Shown here piece after piece: positions 26,510 through 36,022 of a stretch of 47,947 bases of DNA (positions are counted from its first letter, which is position 1; every line of letters starts with the position of its first letter). The notes under the pieces were generated by a model, which searched no databases, was not told the origin of the DNA, and saw only the letters and a program-made list of their open reading frames with translations. The position numbers were made by a program, and so were the translations under genes. This DNA comes from an uncultured Bacteroidales bacterium (lineage in GTDB: Bacteria > Bacteroidota > Bacteroidia > Bacteroidales > UBA932): positions 1 through 47,947 of the forward strand of contig ONKO01000013.1 in the NCBI GenBank assembly GCA_900318445.1. Reading direction: 5' to 3'.

Positions 26510-27695
26510 ATCTGGAACTGTCTATCAGGTCACACTCAATATGTTCGTAGAAGATGGCGAACGCCTTGGGGGTTTCCCGCTTGAGACGTTCGTAGGCTTC
26601 CCGGCCAATTTCTCCGTAGCCACGGATGGTCCTCAGAAGCAGCATGCGCGTCACGGCGTCGGTGGTCTGGAGGAAGTCGTCTTCCAGGAACTTCAGGACC
26701 TCCGGATTACCGGAGTTGATTTGGCCGAGAGCTGTCGCCAGCTGCTGGCGCTCCGTGTAGGACGCGCTCAGGTAGCGGCGGCAGAACTCTTTCTCCGCGG
26801 GAACGTATTCCATGTCCCCGAGCGCACGGATGAGTGCGCAGGAGAAGCGTTCCTCGCGCGAGTTCTGCAGCATGGAAAGCATCTCGGGGCAGTCTTCGCG
26901 GCGGCGGAACAGACGGATCTCGTTGATGGCGAAGATGCGCAGTTCCTCGTTGACGGGCGTGCGGTTGCACCAGTGGATGAAGTTGGGCATGGACATGCCG
27001 TTGGCCTGGCGGTACAGCAGCACATTGTGGTATTTGACCACCATTTCCTCGGTAAATACCAAATTAGGGTCGTCCAGGAGCACCTTGAAAGGATAGGATG
27101 TACCAAAGCGGGCGGCATGGAGCCGGGCGTTGTTCTGCAGCTTTCTGTCCTTGGTGAACAGATAGCGGGATGCGACGGCCTCCTTGAGGTTGGCGTCCAT
27201 ATCGGCCACATTCTTGAACGCGACCACGCGCTTGCGCTTGGAGCGGGAGCGCACCTGGGCGTCAAAGTAGGCGGGCATCTTGAGGACCTGCAGCACGCGC
27301 TGCCAGTTGGCGCGGTTCATCTCGCTGCCATACCGGCGGTACAGCTCGATGAGCATGGGAACGAAGTGTCGGTTCTGGCGCTCGTGCATCTTGAAGTTCT
27401 TGGGAAGGTTGAGGAGTTCCGATATCTCGGCCGGTTCCATGGTGCGCTCGGTGAGGGCCACTTCCTTCACTTTCGCAGCATACTTTTCCCGGTTGCGTTC
27501 GACGGCCCGGTTATCGGCACTCGCGCGGATAACCCTTACTACATTCCCCAGCACGATACTCACCATCAGGATCAGGCACACCGCAGTAAATACAGCCCAA
27601 ACCCGTACTGCCGGCGGATATTCAGTCAGCCGGTAGTACAGGATAAGGAAGTAATACTTCAGGTACGCATACCTGCTCAGTACGTAATAATCCAT
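26502..27695 (-). CDS. Membrane-anchored HEAT-like repeat protein of the synthase operon
   Basis: A 397-residue protein with a Tyr-rich N terminus, one membrane helix (about 31-53) and a basic, helical soluble part. From about residue 230 the helices look like HEAT repeats (EELRIFAINEIRLFRR, SCALIRALGDMEYVPAEKEF, TRMLLLRTIRGYGEIGREAYERL). With Arg-rich sequence after the helix the soluble part is probably cytoplasmic. I do not know a named family. Its stop overlaps the start of the GT2 synthase (8 bp), so a structural or regulatory partner of the synthase, in the way PgaD partners PgaC, is a reasonable inference. The gene starts 26 bp after the LruC-domain gene. Confidence 0.75.
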   Translation of the reverse strand: MDYYVLSRYAYLKYYFLILYYRLTEYPPAVRVWAVFTAVCLILMVSIVLGNVVRVIRASADNRAVERNREKYAAKVKEVALTERTMEPAEISELLNLPKNFKMHERQNRHFVPMLIELYRRYGSEMNRANWQRVLQVLKMPAYFDAQVRSRSKRKRVVAFKNVADMDANLKEAVASRYLFTKDRKLQNNARLHAARFGTSYPFKVLLDDPNLVFTEEMVVKYHNVLLYRQANGMSMPNFIHWCNRTPVNEELRIFAINEIRLFRRREDCPEMLSMLQNSREERFSCALIRALGDMEYVPAEKEFCRRYLSASYTERQQLATALGQINSGNPEVLKFLEDDFLQTTDAVTRMLLLRTIRGYGEIGREAYERLKRETPKAFAIFYEHIECDLIDSSRYA

Positions 27696-27721
27696 CGCAG
27701 GCGGGTTATCGTATCAGTGTT

Positions 27722-29779
27722 CTACCACTCGCAGGAGAGGTAGGTGTAGTCTACGTCTTCGTTATACCAGTTCTGGTGCTCCTGGCCCTGGCTTTCCACA
27801 AACTCGTGGTAGTGGGGATAGGCGTTGGCAAAGAAGTTCATCTCCCACAGGTGACGGGTAAGGACCGGGGCCTTGAAAGCCCATACCTGGCCGTTCTTGG
27901 CCACATACGGGATGTCCTCCACCAGGTTCTCCGCATTCTGGGCGAAGAATTTGGCATATTCCGTGGAATAGACATGGTTGTCGCGGGTCCTGTAGTCCAG
28001 GGGCTTGTAGCCCTTGAGGCCTACGGGAGCCCAGTTGCCCTTCACGATGAAGAAGTTCTGGGAGGTAGTGTTATACACGGCGTCAATCATGTTCTGCTTG
28101 GCAGCGGCGCGCTCCTGAGGCGTCATCTCCGCACGGGGTTTCATGTGATAGATGACGGTGTAGGTGTAGAGGCCGCCGGCCACGTTCACAAAACCGGGGA
28201 TGGTATTGTAGAAGGTCTTGGCAGAGAACTGGGCAAAGGAATAGGGCTCCTTCACGTTCTCCAGCTCCGCCTTGTACTGCTTCTTGTCGGCGGTCTTCCA
28301 GCCGTCCCACAGGCGCAGGGCAGGGTTCATCACGTGGTCCGTAAGACGGCCGCGGTCGTCCTTGTACTGATACACCTCCGTACCGGCCACCTTGTCCCAC
28401 TTCTTGCCGTTGAAAGCCTGCAGCTGGCCGATTTCCACAGCCGGGCGCAGGGTCTCGCGGTCATAGACGCTGTTCGAGACATGGTCATAGTGCACGGAAT
28501 TCTCCTGGAAGCGTACGGCCTGGAGCCACTGGGGCAGGTTTCCGTGGGGGTTCTGCCAGCTGTCCAGGGTCTTGTGCTCGGAGATGGACTGCACGTAGTC
28601 GGTGTTGAAGTTCTCAAGGGCCATGCCCACGCGGAGGGCGTCATCGCCGCCCACGGCGCGAAGGTGCAGTACCACTTTCACCTGCTCCCGCCAGCCTTCC
28701 TTCTCCAGAAGTTCGTCGGAAACCACGGTAGCCTCCACATCATAGTCCACCACCACGTCGTTGAAGTCCATGTTGTACTTGCCACCCTGGGCCTCGGGCA
28801 GGTTGGGCCATTTGTCTTCAAACATCACCACACCGCTGGAGTGGTAGTTGGTGAAGCCGCCGTCCTCGGTGATGTAACCGGCGGGCTCGGGAAGCACACC
28901 GTCACTGAGGTCTACGATGACTACGTTTTCCGGAAGCTCGGGCGTCTCCACGGGCGTCTCTGCGGGCTCTTCGGTAAGGTTTCCGTTAGGGACAAAGTCC
29001 GGATTGGGTTTCATGATGGGCTGGCCTTCGGGCGTCCAGCCGCCGCAGCCGCAGGAGCAGCCCCAGGGCATGCAGAACTGGCAGTTGCCGCAGCCACCGC
29101 CGCAGTAGTTGTACTTGACGGCTACAGCCTCATGGTCCACAATCTCGTAGGCGTCGTCCAGCATGTAGCCTTCCCCGCTCACGCCGGAATAGGCATACTT
29201 GTAGCGCAGCGTATGGTTGTGCTCGGCGTCGTACAGGACTACGTCGGCCGGATAAGTGCGCACATTCTCAAAGTGCCACTGGTACACTTCCCGGTTTTCC
29301 CAGGCATAGTTCCAGGGCATCCGGACATAACGGGTTTTACCAAACTCGCCGCTTGTAGGGAGGTTCACGGGCAGGTTCTCCACCAGGATGTAGTTGTCTT
29401 CCGAGCCGGAAGCCTTGGTGGCCTCGCCTTCGTTTACCTTAAAATAAATATTGACCTGGCTGGGCTTGGCGCTCTTCAGGAGCAGGGCCACGGCGCCGAA
29501 AGGCTCAGCGTCCTTGCCGCCCTCGGGGGTGGTAATGACGGGCTTCACAGCCTGCGCAACGGTCTTGGTGTGGCCGTCGGCGCCCTTGTACTCAATGTAA
29601 ACGGTACGGGTTCCGGCCGGTACGCTCACGTTGACGGTCTGATAGTAGCCATCGGGAACGGCCTTCTGGAACACATCGAGACCCTCTTTCTTGCCCTCGG
29701 AGGGGACAGGGTCTGCTACGCAGGACACGGCCGCCACGGCCATGGCTCCTGCCAGAACAATCTCAAAGAGTTTTCTCAT
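27722..29779 (-). CDS. LruC-domain surface lipoprotein with a cysteine cluster
   Basis: A 685-residue lipoprotein. The start at 29779 gives a signal peptide with lipobox AVSC (Cys20). An upstream ATG (29806) overlaps the secA stop codon as TAATG and would add nine residues. The C-terminal half contains the LruC-domain signature DFNDVVVDYDVE (338-349). The N-terminal part has Ig-like strands. Between them lies an unusual Gly/Cys cluster at residues 226-245 with seven cysteines (C226, C230, C233, C236, C241, C243, C245) near aromatic residues, followed by a Pro/Glu-rich linker (268-285). Proteins of this family are surface lipoproteins of unknown function. It lies 26 bp after secA and 26 bp before the HEAT-like gene, bridging secA and the polysaccharide operon. 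Confidence 0.8.
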   Translation of the reverse strand: MRKLFEIVLAGAMAVAAVSCVADPVPSEGKKEGLDVFQKAVPDGYYQTVNVSVPAGTRTVYIEYKGADGHTKTVAQAVKPVITTPEGGKDAEPFGAVALLLKSAKPSQVNIYFKVNEGEATKASGSEDNYILVENLPVNLPTSGEFGKTRYVRMPWNYAWENREVYQWHFENVRTYPADVVLYDAEHNHTLRYKYAYSGVSGEGYMLDDAYEIVDHEAVAVKYNYCGGGCGNCQFCMPWGCSCGCGGWTPEGQPIMKPNPDFVPNGNLTEEPAETPVETPELPENVVIVDLSDGVLPEPAGYITEDGGFTNYHSSGVVMFEDKWPNLPEAQGGKYNMDFNDVVVDYDVEATVVSDELLEKEGWREQVKVVLHLRAVGGDDALRVGMALENFNTDYVQSISEHKTLDSWQNPHGNLPQWLQAVRFQENSVHYDHVSNSVYDRETLRPAVEIGQLQAFNGKKWDKVAGTEVYQYKDDRGRLTDHVMNPALRLWDGWKTADKKQYKAELENVKEPYSFAQFSAKTFYNTIPGFVNVAGGLYTYTVIYHMKPRAEMTPQERAAAKQNMIDAVYNTTSQNFFIVKGNWAPVGLKGYKPLDYRTRDNHVYSTEYAKFFAQNAENLVEDIPYVAKNGQVWAFKAPVLTRHLWEMNFFANAYPHYHEFVESQGQEHQNWYNEDVDYTYLSCEW

Positions 29780-29805
29780 AGTTATCATATAAACACGAAT
29801 ATTCA

Positions 29806-32800
29806 TTAAATCTGTCCTTTACCGTGACAGTTCTTGTATTTGAGGCCGCTGCCGCAGGGGCAGGGGTCGTTTCTTCCCACGGTCTTGTCCACGCGGATGG
29901 GCATGCGGGCCCGCTGCTCGCCGTTGGTGGAAAGCTGGGAAGGATCGTTGGTGCGCATCTGCTGCATGTTGCGGTTAGGCTGGGTGGCCGGGCGGGCCTC
30001 CTTGGCATCAGCCGCATCCCGCAGCGGGATAAATGCGCGGAGGAGGAACATGAGCACTTCCTCGTTCAGTTTCTCCAGCATCTCGGTGAAGAGGTTGTAG
30101 CTCTCCAGCTTGTACACCACCAGCGGGTCTTTCTGCTCGTAGGCGGCGTTCTGGACGCTCTGGCGCAGGTCGTCCATGTCGCGGAGGTGCTGCTTCCAGT
30201 AGTCGTCGATATAGTACAGGATGATGTTGCGGCTCAGGGCCTTGGCAATCTCGCGGCTCTCGGTCTCGTAGGCCTTCTTGAGGTTCACGGACAGGGTGAG
30301 CTGCTTCTTGCCGTTGGTGATGGGAATGGCGATGTTCTCGTACATGTTGCCCTGCTTCTCGAACACGGTCTTGATGACGGGATTCACCTTCTCGATCATG
30401 GCGTTCATACGGCGCTCATACACTTCCTGCATGTGCGCAGCCAGTTTATCGGCTATCTCCTCGGGCTTGGCATGCGCGTAGAAATCGGCGTCGAAGCCCA
30501 GGTCCACGGAGAGCTTGCCGATGATGAATTCCTCGAACTCCTCGTAGCTCATGCCCTCGGCCTCGCGGGAGAGGATGGCGGCGGTGTCCTGCATCATGTT
30601 CTGGACGTCAATCTCGATGCGCTCGCCGGAAAGGGCGTTGCGGCGGCGGGCATACACGGCCTCGCGCTGGTAGTTCATGACGTCGTCGTACTCGAGGGTG
30701 CGTTTACGCCAGCCGAAGTGGTTCTCTTCCACTTTCTTCTGGGCGTTCTCGATGCTCTTCGAGAGCATGCCGCTCACGAGGGCCTCGTCTTCCTCCATGC
30801 CCAGCTTGTCCACAACGCTTGCGATGCGCTCGGAGCCGAACTTACGCATGAGGTCGTCTTCCAGGGAAATGTAGAAGCAGGAGGAACCGGGGTCTCCCTG
30901 ACGGCCGGCGCGGCCGCGGAGCTGACGGTCCACGCGGCGGCTGTCGTGGCGGGTTGTGCCGATGATGGCGAGACCGCCGGCGGCCTTCACCTCGGGGGTG
31001 AGTTTGATATCGGTACCACGGCCTGCCATGTTGGTGGCGATGGTCACGTGGCCCTTCATGCCGGCCTTGGCCACAATTTCCGCCTCACGGGCGTGTTCCT
31101 TGGCATTGAGGACATCGGCCGTAATGCCGCGGATCTTCATCATGCGGGCCAGGAGCTCGGAGGTTTCCACGTCGGTGGTGCCCACGAGGACCGGGCGGCC
31201 TGCCTTGGAGAGTTCCACCACCTTCTCGATGACGGCGTTGAACTTGCCCTTCTTGGTCTTGTAGATGATGTCGTTCTGGTCGTCGCGGATGACGGGACGG
31301 TTGGTGGGAATGACCACCACGTCCAGTTTGTAGATATCCCAGAACTCACCGGCCTCGGTCTCGGCCGTACCGGTCATGCCGGCCAGCTTGTGATACATGC
31401 GGAAATAGTTCTGGAGGGTGATGGTGGCAAAGGTCTGGGTGGCAGCCTCCACCTTCACGTTTTCCTTGGCTTCCACGGCCTGGTGGAGACCATCGGACCA
31501 GCGGCGGCCTTCCATGATACGGCCGGTGCTCTCGTCCACGATCTTCACCTTGTTGTCCACGATTACGTAGTCAATGTCCTTGGTGAACATGGCGTAGGCC
31601 TTGAGGAGCTGGATGACGGTGTGGACGCGTTCGCTCTTGAGGGAGAAGTCCTCCATGAGGGCATCCTTCTTCTCTGCCTTCTCCTGGGCGGTGAGGTTGG
31701 AGTGGGTGATTTCGGCAATGGCCGTTCCCATATCCGGGAGCACGAAGAAGTTGGGATCGGAGACGCTGCCGGCCAGGGTGTCGTGACCCTTGTCGGTCAT
31801 GTCCACGGTATTGAGCACCTCGTTGATGACAAAGTAGAGTTCGTCGGTCACCTGCGGCATCTCACGCTCGTTGTCCTGGATGTAGTAGGCCTCGGTCTTC
31901 TGCATGAGGGCCTTCATGCCGGGCTCGGAGAGGAACTTGATGAGGGGCTGGTACTTCGGAAGACCCTTGTAGCAGCGGAACAGGAGCTTACCGCCCTCGG
32001 CCTCGTTGCCGGCGGCAATCAGGCGCTTGGACTCGTTGAGCGTAGTGTTGATGAGGGCGCGCTGCTTGTTGTAGAGGTTCTCCACATAGGGCCGATATTC
32101 CATGAACTGCTCGTCTCCCGAGGCTTTCTCCATGGGACCGGAGATGATAAGGGGCGTACGGGCGTCGTCAATGAGAACGGAGTCCACCTCATCCACAATG
32201 GCGTAGTGGTGCTTGCGCTGCACAAGATCGCTCATGCGGGAGCACATGTTGTCGCGGAGGTAGTCAAAGCCGAACTCGTTGTTGGTTCCGAAGGTGATGC
32301 TGCACTCGTAGGCCTTGCGGCGGGCGTCGGAGTTGGGCTGATGCTTGTCGATGCAGTCTACGGACAGGCCGTGGAACATGTAAATCGGGCCCATCCACTC
32401 GGAGTCACGCTTGGACAGGTAGTCGTTCACGGTAACCACGTGCACGCCTTTGCCGGCGAGGGCATTGAGGAATACCGGGAGGGTGGCGACGAGGGTCTTA
32501 CCCTCACCGGTCGCCATCTCGGCAATCATGCCGCGCTGCTCTTTGTTAGTCTTGACACCGCCGTTGAGGACAATACCGCCGATGAGCTGAACGTCGTAGT
32601 GCACCATGTCCCAGGTAATCTCGTTACCGCCGGCCTGCCAGTGGTTGTGCCAGACGGCCTTGTCTCCCTCAATCTCCACGAAGTCGCGGCCTTCGGCGGC
32701 GAGCTGCTTGTCAAACTCGCTGGCCGATACCTCGACGCGCTCGTTCTGGGCAAAACGCCGGGCCGTGCTCTTGACGATGGCAAAGGCCTCGGGGAGGATT

Positions 32801-33117
32801 TCATTGAGGACCACCTCGATGGCCTCGTCCTCATCCTTCACCAGCTTGTCGCTCTCGGTGGCGAGGCTTTCCTTTTCCGAAACGGGGATATCTTTCTCGA
32901 TGTCCAGCTTGATCTGGGCGATACGGTCTTCGAAGGGTTTCTCGACAGCGGCGATTTTGGCCTTGAGGGCCTCCGTGTGCGCACGAAGCTCGTCATTGGA
33001 AAGGGCGTCAATTTCCGGATAAACCGCCAGGATCTGGTTCAGCACCGGACGGATTGCTTTCATGTCGCGGTCGCTCTTGGAGCCGAAGATGGATTTGAGT
33101 ATATCTGCAATTGCCAT
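29806..33117 (-). CDS. secA: Protein translocase ATPase SecA
   Basis: A 1103-residue SecA, the ATPase motor that drives proteins through SecYEG. Walker A is GEGKT (204-208), preceded by [21 protein letters not shown]-type sequence; [20 protein letters not shown] marks Walker [13 protein letters not shown]-like [13 protein letters not shown] and [13 protein letters not shown] are the second helicase half; the C terminus carries the SEC-C zinc motif ([16 protein letters not shown]). The length of about 1100 is normal for Bacteroidota, whose SecA has insertions relative to E. coli. The promoter at 33152-33183 gives a 34-nt leader. No terminator follows, so transcription probably continues into the LruC and polysaccharide genes. 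Confidence 0.98.
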   Translation of the reverse strand: MAIADILKSIFGSKSDRDMKAIRPVLNQILAVYPEIDALSNDELRAHTEALKAKIAAVEKPFEDRIAQIKLDIEKDIPVSEKESLATESDKLVKDEDEAIEVVLNEILPEAFAIVKSTARRFAQNERVEVSASEFDKQLAAEGRDFVEIEGDKAVWHNHWQAGGNEITWDMVHYDVQLIGGIVLNGGVKTNKEQRGMIAEMATGEGKTLVATLPVFLNALAGKGVHVVTVNDYLSKRDSEWMGPIYMFHGLSVDCIDKHQPNSDARRKAYECSITFGTNNEFGFDYLRDNMCSRMSDLVQRKHHYAIVDEVDSVLIDDARTPLIISGPMEKASGDEQFMEYRPYVENLYNKQRALINTTLNESKRLIAAGNEAEGGKLLFRCYKGLPKYQPLIKFLSEPGMKALMQKTEAYYIQDNEREMPQVTDELYFVINEVLNTVDMTDKGHDTLAGSVSDPNFFVLPDMGTAIAEITHSNLTAQEKAEKKDALMEDFSLKSERVHTVIQLLKAYAMFTKDIDYVIVDNKVKIVDESTGRIMEGRRWSDGLHQAVEAKENVKVEAATQTFATITLQNYFRMYHKLAGMTGTAETEAGEFWDIYKLDVVVIPTNRPVIRDDQNDIIYKTKKGKFNAVIEKVVELSKAGRPVLVGTTDVETSELLARMMKIRGITADVLNAKEHAREAEIVAKAGMKGHVTIATNMAGRGTDIKLTPEVKAAGGLAIIGTTRHDSRRVDRQLRGRAGRQGDPGSSCFYISLEDDLMRKFGSERIASVVDKLGMEEDEALVSGMLSKSIENAQKKVEENHFGWRKRTLEYDDVMNYQREAVYARRRNALSGERIEIDVQNMMQDTAAILSREAEGMSYEEFEEFIIGKLSVDLGFDADFYAHAKPEEIADKLAAHMQEVYERRMNAMIEKVNPVIKTVFEKQGNMYENIAIPITNGKKQLTLSVNLKKAYETESREIAKALSRNIILYYIDDYWKQHLRDMDDLRQSVQNAAYEQKDPLVVYKLESYNLFTEMLEKLNEEVLMFLLRAFIPLRDAADAKEARPATQPNRNMQQMRTNDPSQLSTNGEQRARMPIRVDKTVGRNDPCPCGSGLKYKNCHGKGQI

Positions 33118-33151
33118 AGCGTATTCTTTGCAATGTTTTTAAAAAAGTTAA

Positions 33152-33183
33152 CAAAGATACACATTTTTTCGCACATGTGCAAG
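33152..33183 (-). promoter_or_regulatory. secA promoter
   Basis: Minus strand CTTG (33180-33183), 20 bp, then TATCTTTG (33152-33159), 34 nt before the ATG. The palindrome GCACATGTGC (33171-33180) occupies the outer part of the spacer. Confidence 0.65.
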
Positions 33184-33234
33184 CGCCCTGCGCGCGTACC
33201 ATGCTCGCGCACGCGTGAAATCGTCGAACTTGTT

Positions 33235-33265
33235 TTTGAGGATAAGAAAAAACTTACTAACTTCG
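33235..33265 (+). promoter_or_regulatory. Promoter of the first surface-glycan GT2 gene, 6 nt from the start codon
   Basis: TTTG (33235-33238), 19 bp, then TAACTTCG (33258-33265; one mismatch to TAnnTTTG) ends 6 nt before the ATG at 33272. Confidence 0.5.
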
Positions 33266-33271
33266 AAGTCT

Positions 33272-34300
33272 ATGCAAAAGACGAATGCAACTATCAAGAT
33301 TTCCATCATTGTTCCCATGTACAATGTGGGTCCTTTCATCGAAGAGTGCCTGCATTCCCTATGGAAACAGGACCTCTCCGAGGACGAGTATGAGGTGGTT
33401 CTGGTCAATGACGGAAGTACCGACGATTCTCTGACGATTGCAAAGAATTGCTGTGCCTCTCATGGCAACGTCCAGCTCATTTCCCAGGAGAATAAAGGCT
33501 TGAGCGAAGCCCGGAACGCAGGGTTAGCCAAGGCCCAGGGAGAGTATATCTGGTTTGTCGATGCCGATGACCGCATTGCGCCAGGGTGCCTCAGCGCCAT
33601 CGGCCAAAAGATGGAAAAGCTGGATGTGCTGGCTATTGGCGCAGCCAACTTTACAGAGTCCGGGGAAAACCTGTTTTTCTACCCTGAGACGGCGCCGCTT
33701 CCCGGCTGCCGGTTCATGGAAAAGTGGCAGGACCAGATCAAGGCCTGTGCGCCCTTTTACATCTTCCGAAGGACCTTCCTCCTGGAGCATCGGCTCACCT
33801 TTTACCCGGGCATTTTCCACGAGGACAACGAATTCACGCCCAGGGCCATCACCCTCGCCGGCTGCATGGCCGCCTGCACGGAGCCCTATTACCAAAGGAG
33901 AATCCGGAGCGGTTCCATTACTTCTACCGTGAATGCCAAAAGGCCCCTGGACATGATTGTGGGCATGAAAAGTCTGCATAACTTTTCGCTCAGTTACTCT
34001 GGAAAAACGCGCGTAGCGCTGGACACTTTCATCGCCAACACGCTCAACTTTGCCTGCAAGCTCAGCACCCGAACAGACAAAGACAGCCAGGAGCGTTTTA
34101 GCGAGACGCTCAACCAAGAGTCCTGGATCAAAGGGACGCTTCTCAATTCCTCCAAAGCAAAATTCGTCATCGAGGGAATTCTCCTTGGGATCTTTCCCAA
34201 ACAGTTATTCCGCATTCACAAGGGGTTAATGCTGTTCAATCCCCAATCCTACCAGGGCTTGGGGAAAAGCTTCAGTTTGAAACGGCGAATGCTGTCATAG
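33272..34300 (+). CDS. Family 2 glycosyltransferase (surface glycan cluster)
   Basis: A 342-residue soluble GT-A glycosyltransferase of family 2. Motifs are ISIIVPMYNVGPFIEECL (10-27), NDGS (46-49), NKGLSEARNAGL (74-85) and DADD (97-100); HEDNEF may carry the catalytic base. The start at 33272 is chosen because the protein begins just before the first beta strand; the upstream frame runs over the promoter. It transfers a single sugar to a lipid-linked glycan in the cytoplasm. Its last 52 bp overlap, tail to tail, with the GT32-type gene on the other strand. The acceptor and donor are unknown. Confidence 0.88.
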   Translation: MQKTNATIKISIIVPMYNVGPFIEECLHSLWKQDLSEDEYEVVLVNDGSTDDSLTIAKNCCASHGNVQLISQENKGLSEARNAGLAKAQGEYIWFVDADDRIAPGCLSAIGQKMEKLDVLAIGAANFTESGENLFFYPETAPLPGCRFMEKWQDQIKACAPFYIFRRTFLLEHRLTFYPGIFHEDNEFTPRAITLAGCMAACTEPYYQRRIRSGSITSTVNAKRPLDMIVGMKSLHNFSLSYSGKTRVALDTFIANTLNFACKLSTRTDKDSQERFSETLNQESWIKGTLLNSSKAKFVIEGILLGIFPKQLFRIHKGLMLFNPQSYQGLGKSFSLKRRMLS

Positions 34301-34986
34301 GCATTGACGCCCAGAGTTCGAATCACCAGTTTACGAAAAACGTGCACGGGGGTATTGGTCTCCCAGCTGGCCATGTAGTGATGGATGGCTACGGTTTTCT
34401 TCGTTTTCTGCGCCTTCCGGGTGAGGGGATTGAGAGGCGAAAAATACTCCTGGGGATAGAGCGCAACAAGTCCGGGAAAATCCTGAAAAGTATTGTCCTG
34501 CCGGAGCCCATGGGCTTTCACCATGTGCTCCGTGATGCGCCGCACGTTGGGGGTGACATCCAGGGTACCATCGGCCTTTACAAAGGTCGCATCGGCATAT
34601 AGATTCCAAAATTCCTTGATCCAAGCACTCCCCTTCTCTGCGCCCATGAGACCCGTGGTAACGTTGGTTCCGCCCTCAAATCCAGAGAAAGCAACATGCT
34701 CCAAAAAAGGATTCAAAGAGCCTAAAAGTTCCACATCCGTATCCAGATAAATGCCGCCCTCCGTATAGAGCGCATAAAGGCGCGCAAGGTCGGAGACAAA
34801 GGCAAATTTACGGGCATCATAGGCCTGCCTTGAATATTCCCACTTTGCATAGTCGAAGTTGTCCTCATTCCATTCCTGGAAGGTATAATCCGGAAGATAA
34901 CGCTTCCAGGATGCCATGCAGCGCTCTACTTCCGAAGGCTTGGGACCACGGCCAAACCAGCAATAATGAATAATCTTGGGAATCAT
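34249..34986 (-). CDS. GT32-type glycosyltransferase with DXD motif
   Basis: A 245-residue glycosyltransferase of the Gly_transf_sug (GT32-like) group. It starts MIPKIIHYCWFG, contains FAFVSDLARLYALYTEGGIYLDTD (in two parts, 61-84) with the metal-binding DTD at 82-84, and ends in a basic, aromatic tail. Such enzymes in Bacteroidota build capsule or O-antigen-like glycans from nucleotide sugars. Its start codon overlaps the stop of the preceding GT2 gene by 4 bp (ATGA), so both are cotranscribed from the promoter at 35947-35978. The 3' end overlaps the convergent GT2 gene by 52 bp. Confidence 0.9.
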   Translation of the reverse strand: MIPKIIHYCWFGRGPKPSEVERCMASWKRYLPDYTFQEWNEDNFDYAKWEYSRQAYDARKFAFVSDLARLYALYTEGGIYLDTDVELLGSLNPFLEHVAFSGFEGGTNVTTGLMGAEKGSAWIKEFWNLYADATFVKADGTLDVTPNVRRITEHMVKAHGLRQDNTFQDFPGLVALYPQEYFSPLNPLTRKAQKTKKTVAIHHYMASWETNTPVHVFRKLVIRTLGVNAYDSIRRFKLKLFPKPW

Positions 34987-35942
34987 ATCAGGGAATGCTT
35001 ACCGCTTAAAACTTTCCAAAGATGATACAGATGAAGACGAATAAGGACATACCAGAACTTCGTTGCCGGCGGGATGCCGCGGGCGGCGAGGAGTTCCCTG
35101 TCTATTTCCGGGAACGTACTCCGCCACTTGCGATAAACTTCCTTATGATGCACATACGGCTCCAGATAATGGCGGGACCGATACTTGAAAATAAGCATAT
35201 CGGCTGCGCCGAACTTGTCGGCATACGGCTGCAATAGCCCTGCGCAAAGGCGGGTATTCGCATACATGGATTCCTGACGGGCCAGCGCAGCTTCCATCCC
35301 GGCCGAATGGCTGATGGAATCCGGACGCACAAAGTAGGAATAGAGGACGTCATCCAGATGGCCGATTCTTTTTGCCTTTGCCGTCATTTGAATGCTCAAA
35401 GCCATATCCTCCGCCATGTTCCCTGCCGGGAGGGCCAATCCGTCGGCAAGGCTCCGCTTAAACAATCGGCACCACAAACTGCCCATCACGGCACCCGTCA
35501 TGATGTCGGAGAGCTCCTTGCCGGGGAGACTGCCGGAAGAGCAGTTGACCCAGTTTCCGTCACTCCCCTTCCTGAAATTGAACGTAACGATATCGAAACC
35601 GCCGGAGACGGCTTTCCCGTACGCTTTTTCATAAGCATCCGCTTCCACCCAGTCATCGGCGTCACAATGCGCAAGATAGTCTCCCGTCGCGAGTTCCAGT
35701 CCCTTCATCCGAACCAACGCCTGGCCGCTGTTGCAGGGCATCCGGAAAACCTTGACCTGTGATTTGCGATGCGGAAACTCCTCCAGGACCTCTTTCATAA
35801 CCTCCACGGAGCGGTCGGGCGTACAATCATCCACAAAGACAAACTCCATATCCCGAAGTGTCTGACCAAACAACGACCGGGCGCACCGGGCCATGTAAGG
35901 TTCGACGTTGTACACGGATATGATGACGGAAACGGCTGGCAT
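34983..35942 (-). CDS. Family 2 glycosyltransferase (surface glycan cluster)
   Basis: A 319-residue GT-A family 2 enzyme. Motifs are VSVIISVYNVEPYMARC (4-20), VDDC (37-40) in place of the more usual NDGS, and DADD (94-97), with AEDMAL as a likely catalytic region. The ATG at 35942 is preferred to the GTG one codon upstream. The promoter on this strand has a perfect -33 (TTTG), 20-bp spacing and -7 box (TACATTTG) ending only 4 nt before the ATG, so the message would be almost leaderless. It is translationally coupled to the GT32-type gene that follows. Confidence 0.88.
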   Translation of the reverse strand: MPAVSVIISVYNVEPYMARCARSLFGQTLRDMEFVFVDDCTPDRSVEVMKEVLEEFPHRKSQVKVFRMPCNSGQALVRMKGLELATGDYLAHCDADDWVEADAYEKAYGKAVSGGFDIVTFNFRKGSDGNWVNCSSGSLPGKELSDIMTGAVMGSLWCRLFKRSLADGLALPAGNMAEDMALSIQMTAKAKRIGHLDDVLYSYFVRPDSISHSAGMEAALARQESMYANTRLCAGLLQPYADKFGAADMLIFKYRSRHYLEPYVHHKEVYRKWRSTFPEIDRELLAARGIPPATKFWYVLIRLHLYHLWKVLSGKHSLI

Positions 35943-35946
35943 CACA

Positions 35947-35978
35947 CAAATGTAATGCTTTCGGGAGAGAAAAGCAAA
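35947..35978 (-). promoter_or_regulatory. Consensus promoter of the minus-strand GT2-GT32 pair, 4 nt from start codon
   Basis: TTTG (35975-35978), exactly 20 bp, then TACATTTG (35947-35954) on the minus strand; the ATG is at 35942. All conserved positions match. Confidence 0.75.
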
Positions 35979-35990
35979 CCAGGTGGGCCG

Positions 35991-36022
35991 CTTGCTTGAA
36001 ACGAATAATAATATTACTTTTG
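35991..36022 (+). promoter_or_regulatory. Promoter of the plus-strand glycosyltransferase-flippase operon, 5 nt from a GTG start
   Basis: CTTG (35991-35994), 20 bp, then TACTTTTG (36015-36022) on the plus strand; the GTG start is at 36028. It lies back to back with the promoter at 35947-35978 within 85 bp. Confidence 0.65.

Noticed and set aside
29824-33393. 1189-codon plus-strand reading frame opposite secA
   Set aside because: It mirrors secA codon by codon, has the Val/Leu/Gly/His-rich composition of an antisense shadow in GC-rich DNA and no recognisable domain; secA is certain.
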